Under the pieces are notes generated by a model that ran no database searches, was not told the origin of the DNA, and saw only the letters and a program-made list of their open reading frames with translations. Shown here in pieces: positions 17,079 through 25,131 of a stretch of DNA of 41,917 bases. Location of the stretch: the NCBI GenBank assembly GCA_949127735.1, contig CASBPX010000026.1, positions 1 to 41,917 on the forward strand, given 5' to 3'. The DNA is from Candidatus Obscuribacterales bacterium. Lineage in GTDB: Bacteria > Cyanobacteriota > Vampirovibrionia > Obscuribacterales > Obscuribacteraceae. Each line of letters begins with the position of its first letter. The stretch's first letter is position 1. Position numbers and translations under genes: made by a program.

Positions 17079-17954
17079 TTACCAGAAAAATTCTGCCGCC
17101 ATAAAGCCAAGCTCGATTAGCAAAACTAGAATGATTATCGACTCGAGAATAAACTCGCCGCGATAATACCTGAACTCCAACAGGCGATCGTTAGCCAGCT
17201 CGTACGTGTCCTCAAAGACTTCCAGCTGGTCATCGATAGCCCGCATGCGCGCCACAAGCTCTGTGTGATTGACAAGCTCCTGCACCATGCGTTTGGCGCT
17301 GGCAGGCATGTAGTTGGGCACAGCATCTACAAATGGGTCAATGCTGGCAAAATCGGCACGCAAATTTGTGACCCACAAGGTTTTAGCATTGACAGTGGCC
17401 TGCATGGCCAAATCTCTTCCCTCAATTTGATGATTGAGCGCCATGTGTTCACGCAAAGCCGGCCAGCCGCAACCTAACTCGCCCTCAATACGAGATACCT
17501 GAGAGACAAAATAAGAAAAATAGGTCAAAGCTATGAGAAGTTCATCAAGTCTTTCGCCACTGCACACAGTTAAGGCCAGACCTGAGCGCCAGACAATTCT
17601 ATCCGAGCGTAGCGTAAGGTCAGCCGCTTGATCAAGCGAGTCTTTAAGAGCCGGGTCAATCGAAAGCTTGTTTGATTGCGGTTTAAGCTGCGCCATCCAG
17701 TTAGAATCTGTAGCCAGATTAGCACCAGCGGCCAGAACGGCGACGCGTAAAAGCTCTCCCGATTCTTTAAAACCGGCGCTTGCGGTAGGCGCAAAATCAG
17801 CAGCAGCAATAACTTCTTTGACTGCATAAACTGGTGCAGGCACGGCAAATTGCATCAACAGCTGATCGCTTGCTTCAACTGCAGGTTTTAACTTAATGCG
17901 ATAGCAAGCCACAACTTGTGCCAAATCTTGCTGAGACAAATCAGTCATAGTCAA
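17079..17954 (-). CDS. RMD1/DUF155-like membrane-anchored protein
   Basis: 291 residues. The body is mixed alpha/beta, with a C-terminal half of long helices (EVFEDTYELANDRLLEFRYYRGEFILE) running into a single membrane helix at about residues 265-288 with almost nothing after it. A helical hairpin ending in a tail anchor, preceded by 'ND.L.E.R....E.ILE.III', is the layout of the RMD1/DUF155 family known from yeast mitochondria and many bacteria. My match is to this architecture and not to a firm sequence signature. It lies between speE (4-base gap) and speD (9-base gap), so it must be co-expressed with polyamine synthesis. Function unknown. Confidence 0.6.
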   Translation of the reverse strand: MTMTDLSQQDLAQVVACYRIKLKPAVEASDQLLMQFAVPAPVYAVKEVIAAADFAPTASAGFKESGELLRVAVLAAGANLATDSNWMAQLKPQSNKLSIDPALKDSLDQAADLTLRSDRIVWRSGLALTVCSGERLDELLIALTYFSYFVSQVSRIEGELGCGWPALREHMALNHQIEGRDLAMQATVNAKTLWVTNLRADFASIDPFVDAVPNYMPASAKRMVQELVNHTELVARMRAIDDQLEVFEDTYELANDRLLEFRYYRGEFILESIIILVLLIELGFMAAEFFW

Positions 17955-17958
17955 ATGC

Positions 17959-19032
17959 CTAAGCTAGCGGATCTACAGGGAAGACCATAATATCTGGATC
18001 GGTATCATCGATAAATGGTGGCGGCACAAATTCAACACCATCTTCAAGAATCGGCCCACCCAGACTGAGCAAAAATTGTGTTTCCTTGCACAATGAAAAT
18101 CGGCTGCGCAAATAATCACCGGTCAAATGGCTGAGATATTTGTTGCCCAGTTTGGTTTTAATCGCTCTGTCGATAGCCTCGGCAGGCCAGTCTTGGGGCG
18201 CAAACCAATCAGATGCAGTAAGAAAACCCCAGGCGCTTAAAAAAGATGGTATCAGTGTGGAATAGCTGTGGACTTCGCTAAAGACAGTACGCAAAGTGCG
18301 CATCACAGCCGCATGTCCTTTATCATCAAGGAAGGAGAATTCCATTCCCTGCACAACTACAATGCCACCATCGCGCACGCGCAGCTTGAGCAATTCATAA
18401 AACTGTTTCGTGTAAAGCGCTTGTGCTGGACCATTGTCGAGCATGTCAACCACATCAATAATAATGACGTCGTATTTTTTGTCGTCTTCTTCGACAAACT
18501 TTTTACCGTCGGCAATTACCAAATGCGCTCTGGGATCATCAAAGGCACCACAGTGCCAACTGCCTAAATATTGGCGACAGAGTTGCACCACTTCACCATC
18601 AAGATCAACCATGGTGGCTGACTTCACTGAGCCATGCACTAGCACTTCGCGCAATGAAGCACCTTCGCCGCCACCAATAATCAGCACGTCTTTAGGGTCA
18701 GGATGTCTGAGCATTGCCGGCTGAACCAGCATCTCATGATAAAGACTTTCATCGTCTTCAGAGCTCTGAATAGCACCATCCAAGACCAGCACACGACCGA
18801 AGTTGTAGCTGTCGGCAATCAACACATTTTGAAAAGCGGTTCTGCCGTTGAAAATTACACTTTTCAGTCGATAACCGTAAGTATCAAACGGATCTGAATC
18901 TTCGGTGAACATCAAAGAGCCAGGATTGCCGCCATTTACGATCTCATCATCTACATACATACGATCAGGAGGAAGTGGTGGCAACGGATAGGATCGCGTT
19001 ACGATTGACTTTTGATCAGAGTTGGCGCTCAT
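17959..19032 (-). CDS. speE: Aminopropyltransferase, thermospermine-synthase-like
   Basis: 357 residues of the spermidine synthase superfamily: transfers the aminopropyl group of decarboxylated S-adenosylmethionine to a polyamine. The N-terminal beta domain (FNGRTAFQNVLIAD, LVLDGAIQSSEDDE, YHEML) and the cofactor site GGGEGASLREVLVH are clear. Several details look like plant/archaeal thermospermine synthase (ACL5) more than classical SpeE: GGGEG instead of GGGDG, DDESLYHE, DVVDMLDNGPAQALYT in place of the usual DSSDP-type loop, and PSFLSAWGF..ASD. So the acceptor may be spermidine or a similar substrate. About 45 extra N-terminal residues precede the fold. AGGAG lies ten bases before the ATG. 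Confidence 0.88.
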   Translation of the reverse strand: MSANSDQKSIVTRSYPLPPLPPDRMYVDDEIVNGGNPGSLMFTEDSDPFDTYGYRLKSVIFNGRTAFQNVLIADSYNFGRVLVLDGAIQSSEDDESLYHEMLVQPAMLRHPDPKDVLIIGGGEGASLREVLVHGSVKSATMVDLDGEVVQLCRQYLGSWHCGAFDDPRAHLVIADGKKFVEEDDKKYDVIIIDVVDMLDNGPAQALYTKQFYELLKLRVRDGGIVVVQGMEFSFLDDKGHAAVMRTLRTVFSEVHSYSTLIPSFLSAWGFLTASDWFAPQDWPAEAIDRAIKTKLGNKYLSHLTGDYLRSRFSLCKETQFLLSLGGPILEDGVEFVPPPFIDDTDPDIMVFPVDPLA

Positions 19033-19045
19033 CTCTCACTTGCTC

Positions 19046-19978
19046 CTAATTGCGCAACTGCGCTTTTTCTCTATCGGCCTTGGCCTTGTCTTTGTAGCCC
19101 AACTTCTCCATTAAAGCGGCCCTCTCTAAGTAATACTGTGAAGTAGGTTCGAGCCGGATCGCCTCATCCAAATCGCGCCAACCCTCTTTTAACTTGCCGG
19201 TTTTTACCAATAAGCGTGCACGATCTGAATATAGAGTTTCATCTTCTGGTTGAGCGGCGATCATTTTGCTCAATATTGCGATGCCCTCAAGTGACTTACC
19301 CACTTTGGCACATAGCTTTGCTCTGCGAACAGGAAGTGATGGTCTATTATCAATCTTCTCGAGTGACTGCAAGATTTTGATTGCGCGCTCGCATTGACCT
19401 GCATTTTCCAAAAAAGTAGCATATTCATCCAATACCCGCGGAGTCGAGGCCAGGTCAGGCAGCGCCGCTCTGAATTTTTCATAGTCTGCTAACGCTTCTT
19501 TGTCTTGATGCAGATTACTTTTTGCAATGGCCCTGGCTATATATGATCTTTGATCTGGTTTGTTGCATGCTAAGGCGCGGTCGCAAAGGCGAATTTCTTC
19601 TTGCCAATTTCCTTCAATTCCGGCTAGTTCACCAAGCTTTCGATAAGCATCACTAAAGTTAGAATCGATAGAAAGTGATTTTAAATAACAAATTCGAGCG
19701 GCCTTAATGGTTCCGTCCATCACCGCCATATCTTGTTTAACGCAACCAAGAAGATACCAGGCTCTAGCGCTACGGGGTTCCCTTTTCAGGTAACTTTCGA
19801 GCGTTAACTTTGCTTTTTCCACTTTTCCATTCTTGGCCATCAGTGCTGCCTGATCAAGTAATAAACGCTGTTCTGCGAACACAGGATTAAAGAACGTGTT
19901 GGTAACGGCTGCAAAAAAAATGCCTGAAAACAAAATTCTTTGATCAAGTGGTCTGGTCATAGAATCTGTCTTTAACAT
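19046..19978 (-). CDS. Exported TPR-repeat protein
   Basis: 310 residues. A hydrophobic N-terminal stretch ending in NPVFA-EQR (about residues 14-36) looks like a signal peptide with cleavage after Ala. The rest is a run of about seven tetratricopeptide-type helix pairs, for example AWYLLGCVKQ..., AYRKLGELAGIEGNWQEEIRLCDRAL and LYSDRARLLVKTGKLKEGWRDLDEAIRLEP, so it is probably a protein-binding scaffold on the outer side of the cytoplasmic membrane. Four bases separate it from the helicase stop and 13 from speE, so it belongs to the same transcript. No partner can be named. Confidence 0.8.
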   Translation of the reverse strand: MLKTDSMTRPLDQRILFSGIFFAAVTNTFFNPVFAEQRLLLDQAALMAKNGKVEKAKLTLESYLKREPRSARAWYLLGCVKQDMAVMDGTIKAARICYLKSLSIDSNFSDAYRKLGELAGIEGNWQEEIRLCDRALACNKPDQRSYIARAIAKSNLHQDKEALADYEKFRAALPDLASTPRVLDEYATFLENAGQCERAIKILQSLEKIDNRPSLPVRRAKLCAKVGKSLEGIAILSKMIAAQPEDETLYSDRARLLVKTGKLKEGWRDLDEAIRLEPTSQYYLERAALMEKLGYKDKAKADREKAQLRN

Positions 19979-19982
19979 CTGC

Positions 19983-22319
19983 TTAAAAATCTTCTTTTAC
20001 TTCATCGCGGTTGAGCAGCTCTTCAACTTGCTTGCAGAGTTCTACAACTTTTTCGGGCATATCTGAAGCACGAATAAATTGACGACACAAATCTAGTGTT
20101 CGTCTGATTGCTCTAACCACATCGCCTTCGTCGCGAGGAGAGTTCATGCGCACCTGCTCCCAGGGCGAGCCTTGAGCCCACATTTCAGTCAGGCCCGCGA
20201 GTTGAGCACCAAATTCAATAGGCATGTCGACGTCAAAATCTTTTTGCATACGCGTGATGCGCCTTGCCATTTTGCTAATTTCTTCAACGCAATGCTCCAC
20301 ATTGTGAGTCATCCGCACTTTCATTTGATCGTTACCGCGCGGCTCGTCGCCAATTAAGACAGTAAGCACACCTGCTAATTCACTCGGCTTCAACTCGTCG
20401 AACATGCCGCTAATCGCCACTTCACTCAAGAACAGCTCATTTGAGCCGCGAATAGAAGCAGCCATGCGACCAAGTTTTGTCGGTTTGTTGCCGTCAAGAT
20501 AACCCAGCGTGCGCAGAATATTGGCCAGTGCTTCAAAGGTCGTCCAATATTTTGTGGTTTCGCGAGCGACGCGTTTGTCTAAATCTTTGATGCGTTTGAT
20601 CAGATGCTCGGAGCGATCTGATTTGGTGCTGCAGGGCTTCTGCACAGGGCATCCGTGACAGGGCATATCGTAAGCTTCTTTGAGCAAACCTTGAATTTCA
20701 TTACGTGTCTCAGCCAGAGCAATGATGGCCGGAGAACCAGGTTTGATGGCAGAAGGCTTAAGCCCCTTCTCAGTCTGCTTGAGTTGCTTGTGACGCGTGC
20801 GAATGGTTTCTAAACGCTTAGCATAAAGCGGCAAATCTCCTGGCAAAGTCGGACAGAGCGGATTTTTCAAATGCTCAAGTTCGGTCTCCCATGCCATTTT
20901 CTGAGTATAAGCAGGTTCAAGTTGCTGATTAATTAGAAACTGTCCAAAGCTGCGCTCAATTAAATCGCGGGCATCGTCGATGGCGTGACGCTCAAGTAAA
21001 TTGAGAACCATACCGTACGACGGTGTGAAACGACTGGAGAGCGGATCGGCGCCGGAAGTGGCTAGCTTAGCCGCTTCATCAACACTTTCAAATGGATTAT
21101 TCAAGACCACAACGTGACCAACGTCGTCCATACCACGCCTACCGGCGCGCCCTGACATTTGCAAAAATTCAGAAGCTGTAAGTTGCCTGTGACCTTCGTC
21201 AGAACGCTTATGAATAGAGGCAATCACAGTGGACCTAGCTGGCATATTGATACCAGCGGCCAGCGTTTCTGTAGCAAAAACGACTTTGAGCAAGCCCTTC
21301 TGGAAAAGCTTTTCAATCATGCCTTTCCAGCTCGGCAGCATGCCTGCATGGTGCACAGACATGCCTTCCATCAAGAACGGAATGTGCGGATGATTGGCTA
21401 AATTAGGGTTGTCTTTGGTAAATTCTAGTACCTGACGCTTCAATTCTTTCTGTTCATCAGCATGCAGCAAAGGTATGCCGCGAGCCATTTTCATGGCTTC
21501 CTCACAACCTCTGCGCGAGAACAAGAAATAAATCGCCGGCAACATATTGCGAGCAGAAAGACTGCCGAGCACATCACCAGGGTGAGTGTAGAGGCCTCCC
21601 ATGGGCCTGCGCCGTTTGTCAGATGAGCTGTGCTGTGGTTTTTTCTTGCCAAATCTTTGCTTGAGGAAAGTATTGACGGCGCCACCTGGTGCTAGCAGCG
21701 GATAAATTTTCCGCTCACCAAAATAGTGGAATCGCAAAGGCACCGGTCTGAAATCTGACACCACAAGCTCTGTTGGACCGTGGGTTTCGTCAATCCAGGT
21801 GGTGAGTTCTTGAGCGTTAGCCACTGTAGCCGATAGGCCAACTAACTGAATATCTTTTGGCGCATAAATAATAGATTCTTCCCACACTGTGCCTCTGTCG
21901 GCATCATTCATGTAGTGACATTCATCTAAAACAACAAATGCCACGTCGCGCAAGTTGCGGCTGACGTCACCAAGGATGGTGCCATAGAGCATGTTGCGAA
22001 AGACTTCAGTAGTCATCACCACAATGGGTGCGTCTCGGTTTACAGAAAGGTCGCCTGTAAGCAATCCAACTTTTTCATCACCATATTTTTGTTTGAGATC
22101 GTAAAGCTTTTGGTTTGATAACGCCTTGAGAGGAGTGGTGTAATAGCAGCGTTTATTAGCCATGAGAGCCATTTCAACGGCGTATTCGGCAACTACTGTT
22201 TTACCGGATCCGGTGGGCGCGCATACGATTACGCTTTTGCCTTCTTCCAGATACTTCATTGCCTCAAGCTGAAAATCGTCAAGCTTAAAAGGAAATAGAT
22301 GGGCTACGTCGACTTGCAC
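19983..22319 (-). CDS. SKI2-like DExH RNA helicase
   Basis: 778 residues of the SKI2/MTR4 class of superfamily 2 helicases. Motif I APTGSGKT (residues 34-41), Ia TTPLKAL, DECH at 132-135, SAT, GINMPA and QMSGRAGRRG (motif VI) are all intact. A cysteine group CHGCPVQKPC near 555 is typical of the bacterial/cyanobacterial members, and the C-terminal third matches the DSHCT helical domain. Eukaryotic relatives feed RNA to the exosome; bacterial ones are poorly studied, so an RNA-unwinding role is by family only. The start is GTG with no clear ribosome binding site. It is the first gene of the five-gene operon running to speD. Confidence 0.9.
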   Translation of the reverse strand: MQVDVAHLFPFKLDDFQLEAMKYLEEGKSVIVCAPTGSGKTVVAEYAVEMALMANKRCYYTTPLKALSNQKLYDLKQKYGDEKVGLLTGDLSVNRDAPIVVMTTEVFRNMLYGTILGDVSRNLRDVAFVVLDECHYMNDADRGTVWEESIIYAPKDIQLVGLSATVANAQELTTWIDETHGPTELVVSDFRPVPLRFHYFGERKIYPLLAPGGAVNTFLKQRFGKKKPQHSSSDKRRRPMGGLYTHPGDVLGSLSARNMLPAIYFLFSRRGCEEAMKMARGIPLLHADEQKELKRQVLEFTKDNPNLANHPHIPFLMEGMSVHHAGMLPSWKGMIEKLFQKGLLKVVFATETLAAGINMPARSTVIASIHKRSDEGHRQLTASEFLQMSGRAGRRGMDDVGHVVVLNNPFESVDEAAKLATSGADPLSSRFTPSYGMVLNLLERHAIDDARDLIERSFGQFLINQQLEPAYTQKMAWETELEHLKNPLCPTLPGDLPLYAKRLETIRTRHKQLKQTEKGLKPSAIKPGSPAIIALAETRNEIQGLLKEAYDMPCHGCPVQKPCSTKSDRSEHLIKRIKDLDKRVARETTKYWTTFEALANILRTLGYLDGNKPTKLGRMAASIRGSNELFLSEVAISGMFDELKPSELAGVLTVLIGDEPRGNDQMKVRMTHNVEHCVEEISKMARRITRMQKDFDVDMPIEFGAQLAGLTEMWAQGSPWEQVRMNSPRDEGDVVRAIRRTLDLCRQFIRASDMPEKVVELCKQVEELLNRDEVKEDF

Positions 22320-22451
22320 TAGGGGAAGAGTGACTCCAATTGTTAACTGCGGATGTATAAGTATGAATTTTAGCAGTCTCCGCTTGTTAAAACCGCTAAA
22401 ACCGACCAGTAATCTACTTTGAAATAGGATAATTGCTCGAAATGCATGCGC

Positions 22452-22457
22452 TATAAT
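22452..22457 (+). promoter_or_regulatory. -10 element of the tRNA-Pro gene
   Basis: A perfect TATAAT lies 25 bases before the mature tRNA start, as expected for a short-leader tRNA promoter. No good -35 hexamer is present at 16-18 bases upstream. Confidence 0.6.
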
Positions 22458-22482
22458 TGTCTTTCAACGCTTAAGTGGTCAC

Positions 22483-22557
22483 CGGGACGTAGCGCAGGGG
22501 TAGCGCGCACCTTTGGGGTGGGTGAGGCCGGAGGTTCGATTCCTCTCGTCCCGACCA
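22483..22557 (+). tRNA. tRNA-Pro (anticodon GGG), CCA encoded
   Basis: The 75 bases fold as a complete cloverleaf. The acceptor stem CGGGACG/CGTCCCG is perfect. The D stem is GCGC/GCGC, the anticodon stem CACCT/GGGTG (one G-T pair) with loop TTGGGGT gives anticodon GGG at the expected place after U33, and the T stem-loop is GGAGG-TTCGATT-CCTCT. Discriminator A is followed by an encoded CCA. The GGG anticodon reads the proline codons CCC and CCU. Confidence 0.96.
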
Positions 22558-22586
22558 ATTAAAATGGCTGATAGACGGCTTCGAAT

Positions 22587-23039
22587 ATGACCGAATGCGT
22601 ACTGGTTGACATCGACGGAACGCTTGCCGACTGCGAGCACCGCAGACATTTCGTCCAAGATGGTAAGCGCGATTGGAAATCTTTCTTATCGCCGCAGATG
22701 GCTGCCTTAGATACCTTGAATGAACCAGTGGCCAAGGTGGTCAGGGCTATGGCTCTGGCCGGATACTCGATTATTTATGTCTCGGCCAGGCCCATCAGTC
22801 TCAAAGTTGTGACCCGAGCGTGGTTGCAAAAATACAATCTATGGTTTGAGCCAAAGCTGCTGTATATGCGCAAAGACAAGGATAGCCGGGCCGATACTAT
22901 CGTGAAGCGTGAGCTTTTAAAAGAAATTCGCAAACTGGGTTATCAACCAGTTCTTTCCCTGGACGACCGCAATTCTGTAGTCGCTATGTGGCGTGATGAA
23001 GGTATTACTTGCTTGCAAGTGGCCGAAGGGGATTTTTGA
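22587..23039 (+). CDS. Stand-alone PNKP-type 3'-phosphatase (HAD) domain
   Basis: 150 residues equal to the phosphatase half of T4 polynucleotide kinase/phosphatase, without the kinase half. The nucleophile motif is DIDGT (D8, D10), preceding EHRRHFV. Then come a YVSARP segment (motif II), the LYMR.DKD.R.D..VK pattern characteristic of the PNKP phosphatase family, and SLDDRNSVVAMWRDEGI (Mg site), ending in the usual short CLQVAEGDF. Family members remove 3'-phosphates or 2',3'-cyclic phosphates from DNA or RNA ends, but many stand-alone copies are of unknown substrate. It starts 30 bases after tRNA-Pro and may share its transcript. No strong ribosome binding site precedes the ATG. Confidence 0.87.
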   Translation: MTECVLVDIDGTLADCEHRRHFVQDGKRDWKSFLSPQMAALDTLNEPVAKVVRAMALAGYSIIYVSARPISLKVVTRAWLQKYNLWFEPKLLYMRKDKDSRADTIVKRELLKEIRKLGYQPVLSLDDRNSVVAMWRDEGITCLQVAEGDF

Positions 23040-23126
23040 AGAGTGACTTGGGGTTGCAGCTGCCACTACCGGAAGTGCAGAGCAAAAAGAAGTTGCCTGC
23101 GCATCATCTCCCAAATTGACCCGTAG

Positions 23127-23156
23127 CAAAAACCTGAAGGATCCTTCACGTTTTTG
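23127..23156 (+). terminator. Terminator after the phosphatase gene
   Basis: CAAAAAC-C-TGAAGG (23127-23140) pairs with CCTTCA-C-GTTTTTG (23143-23156) with one internal C-C mismatch, giving a stem flanked by an A run and a five-T run, 88 bases after the stop. It looks bidirectional. The stretch 23157-23303 shows no other feature I can support. Confidence 0.65.
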
Positions 23157-23303
23157 TCTCGACACTAAAAAGAGCTCCCAACGGGCCCAAACCCGCACAC
23201 AAAAAAAATGACACCATATTCAGTGCCTTTACAGCTGAGTCAAAGACTGGGAACTTTCGCTACACTATTCCATCGTCCTGATTATCACTTCAGGAGCATC
23301 ATT

Positions 23304-23366
23304 ATGAACCGCAAAGACAATCATCAAGCCACAGACAATGGTCGCAATCGCGGCGACTATCCTTAA
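23304..23366 (+). CDS. Possible 20-residue hydrophilic peptide
   Basis: ATG to TAA encodes MNRKDNHQATDNGRNRGDYP. A consensus CAGGAG ribosome binding site sits eight bases before the ATG, stronger than that of most genes in this window, and the gene stands alone in a spacer of 352 bases behind a terminator. The peptide is very polar (Asn, Asp, Arg), with no membrane segment or cysteine. It could be a true small protein, a leader peptide or chance. No homolog is known to me. Confidence 0.4.
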   Translation: MNRKDNHQATDNGRNRGDYP

Positions 23367-23391
23367 CTGACACCAGTTTAAATCAAGCTAA

Positions 23392-23838
23392 CTAGCGAAC
23401 TCTCGTATACCGACGTCTCTGCGGCAATTGGCGCTCACGATTCGGACATTCAATGTCGTGACCGGAGAAGTAATATTTCCCGGTATTGCGCACGGGCACA
23501 ATATCTACATGGGGTCGTTCGCTGAGCGGCCCTGTTTGATTGCTCTGAGCGCCTAAAATATTCTGTCTGAATTGTGTGCGAGTAAGTGGCTCTGCAATGA
23601 AAGTAGGCACCGGCACTTCAATTCCAGCTTGCAACGGAGCAACTACTTCTACGGCAGGCTTAGTTGCTTCAGTCGCACCTATTTCGCCGCGGCTGTAGAT
23701 ATCCAAATCGATGGACGGGATGACATTGAAGATCGGATTGAGATGCACAAACTCGCGAATCTTGATTTTCAAGATTGCCTTGAGGTGATCCTCAAGTTTG
23801 TCTAAAGCGATTGGTAATTCGTCTGGTAAGAAGGACAT
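23392..23838 (-). CDS. Unrecognised hypothetical protein
   Basis: 148 residues from the ATG at 23838, which has GAGG nine bases upstream; an in-frame ATG five codons earlier has none. The first half looks folded, with a helix (PIALDKLEDHLKAILKIKIREF) and strands (NPIFNVIPSIDLDIY). The second half is Pro/Thr/Gln-rich and ends in a strongly basic Arg-rich tail (RERQLPQRRRYTRVR). No motif is recognised. It is transcribed in the same direction as the sigma factor gene upstream (160-base gap) and its end meets the possible small peptide gene. Confidence 0.6.
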   Translation of the reverse strand: MSFLPDELPIALDKLEDHLKAILKIKIREFVHLNPIFNVIPSIDLDIYSRGEIGATEATKPAVEVVAPLQAGIEVPVPTFIAEPLTRTQFRQNILGAQSNQTGPLSERPHVDIVPVRNTGKYYFSGHDIECPNRERQLPQRRRYTRVR

Positions 23839-23976
23839 GAGGAAAGACCTCATAAGGCATTAGTAATAGCGGTAAATCGCAGCGTGGGCCACAAGTGGAG
23901 AATGTTAGCAGAGATTAACCGATTGTCAACAAGCTTGCTGCCAAAAAGATACGATTTAATCAAATTGGCTTAGAAA

Positions 23977-24003
23977 GCTGATTAAGCTCGCTGCTAAATC
24001 AGC
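23977..24003 (-). terminator. Hairpin overlapping the sigma factor stop codon
   Basis: GCTGATT (23977-23983) pairs with AATCAGC (23997-24003) around a 13-base loop; the right arm contains the stop codon. On the minus strand it is followed by TTTCT only, so it would be a weak terminator. Confidence 0.3.
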
Positions 24004-24895
24004 GAGGTTCACTGCTGATTATCTCTTTGAGCCGCTTCAAACCGGTGTGAACCGCCCTGGATACACCCATTTCAGATAGGCCCAATACATATGCCGTCTC
24101 TTTTTGAGAAAGGTCATAGAAGAAAACAAACTCAACAATTTGTCTTGTTCGTTCACCAAGTCTTTTGAGAGCTTGCGTAACCACTTCGCGATCTTCAGAA
24201 GCAATGAAATGATCCTGGCAGCGTTTGTCAGGCACCACATCACAAAGGGCGCGGCGATCGTCTCTATCTTCTTCATCAGGCCCCGAATCGAGAGATTCAT
24301 AGTGAATGCGCGCTTCCCACGATTGCTGCGCTTCCAAAATGTCCTCAACCGAAAATCCCGAATGCTGCGCCAGTTCGGCCACTGTCGGCCCGCGATCAAG
24401 CAGCTTAGTCAATTTCTCTTCCAGCTGACTGAGTTGTGAATTCATTTCAGTCAGGCGCCTCGGCACCTGTACCAATGAACAATGATCCCGCAGGTAATGC
24501 CTGATTTCGCCCCTGATATAACAAGTGGCCAAAGTGCGAAAACTGGCTGAACGTGTGCGATGCGGGTCATAGTATTTAATTGCTTTGAGAAGACCTATGG
24601 CGCCGACCTGCACCAGGTCTTCAAAGCTGTCGGCCTGATACTGACTGTACTTGCGGGCGATTTGCTTAACCAGCGTCATATGTGTGAGTACAAGCTCTTC
24701 AGCTTTAGGCAGTCCGTTAGGCCCTGAACCTTCCGCTATGGCGACCACCGGTTTCATGCCAGAACGCGATATGCGCGGGCTAACCTGCACCTGCTCGTGT
24801 TCACCGATGCTCTCGCAGTCTAACGCGAGCGTACCAGCGAATGCATTGCATCCGCTCAACAAAACTTCACCGCTGCTGGGCAACTTATTTATCAA
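23999..24895 (-). CDS. Sigma-70 family factor, group 3 (SigF/SigB-like)
   Basis: About 299 residues. After an unusual 70-residue N-terminus come sigma region 2 (HMTLVKQIARKYSQ, FEDLVQVGAIGLLKAI, SASFRTLATCYIRGEIRHYLRD), region 3 (VPRRLTEMNSQL..., PTVAELAQHSGFSVEDILEA) and region 4 (ERTRQIVEFVFFYDLSQKETAYVLGLSEMGVSRAVHTGLKRL). The presence of region 3 makes it a group 3 factor like SigF/SigB for stress or motility, not an ECF factor. I place the start at the TTG at 24895, with GGGAG eight bases upstream; the TTG two codons earlier would be only two bases from it. No anti-sigma gene is adjacent. It is divergent from the histidine kinase at 25132. Confidence 0.9.
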   Translation of the reverse strand: MINKLPSSGEVLLSGCNAFAGTLALDCESIGEHEQVQVSPRISRSGMKPVVAIAEGSGPNGLPKAEELVLTHMTLVKQIARKYSQYQADSFEDLVQVGAIGLLKAIKYYDPHRTRSASFRTLATCYIRGEIRHYLRDHCSLVQVPRRLTEMNSQLSQLEEKLTKLLDRGPTVAELAQHSGFSVEDILEAQQSWEARIHYESLDSGPDEEDRDDRRALCDVVPDKRCQDHFIASEDREVVTQALKRLGERTRQIVEFVFFYDLSQKETAYVLGLSEMGVSRAVHTGLKRLKEIISSEPR

Positions 24896-25131
24896 GGTCA
24901 ACTCTCCCGCAATTTTTAACCAATTACGATTGACCCTGTGCCCTCACTCCTAGCCCGTACTTCTTATAGCCCCACAGCTGTTGTTCCCTTGGCAACTCTT
25001 GCTTAAACCGTGGAATGAACTCGGCAGGCAATAAAATTTCCAGATCGCTAAGGGTCGCAAGAGCGCATCACTAGCTAAATTGGCGCTTTTGGCTACAATT
25101 GCACTAGCAATGAGCAAGATAAATTTTCAAT

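Noticed and set aside
23208..23219. ATGACACCATAT, also present at 9288-9299
   Set aside because: A shared 12-mer is expected by chance in a window of this size and the flanks do not match.
23040..23303. Small structural RNA such as SRP RNA
   Set aside because: The spacer holds a terminator but I could not find the GGAAG/GNAR-type conserved loop in a paired context.
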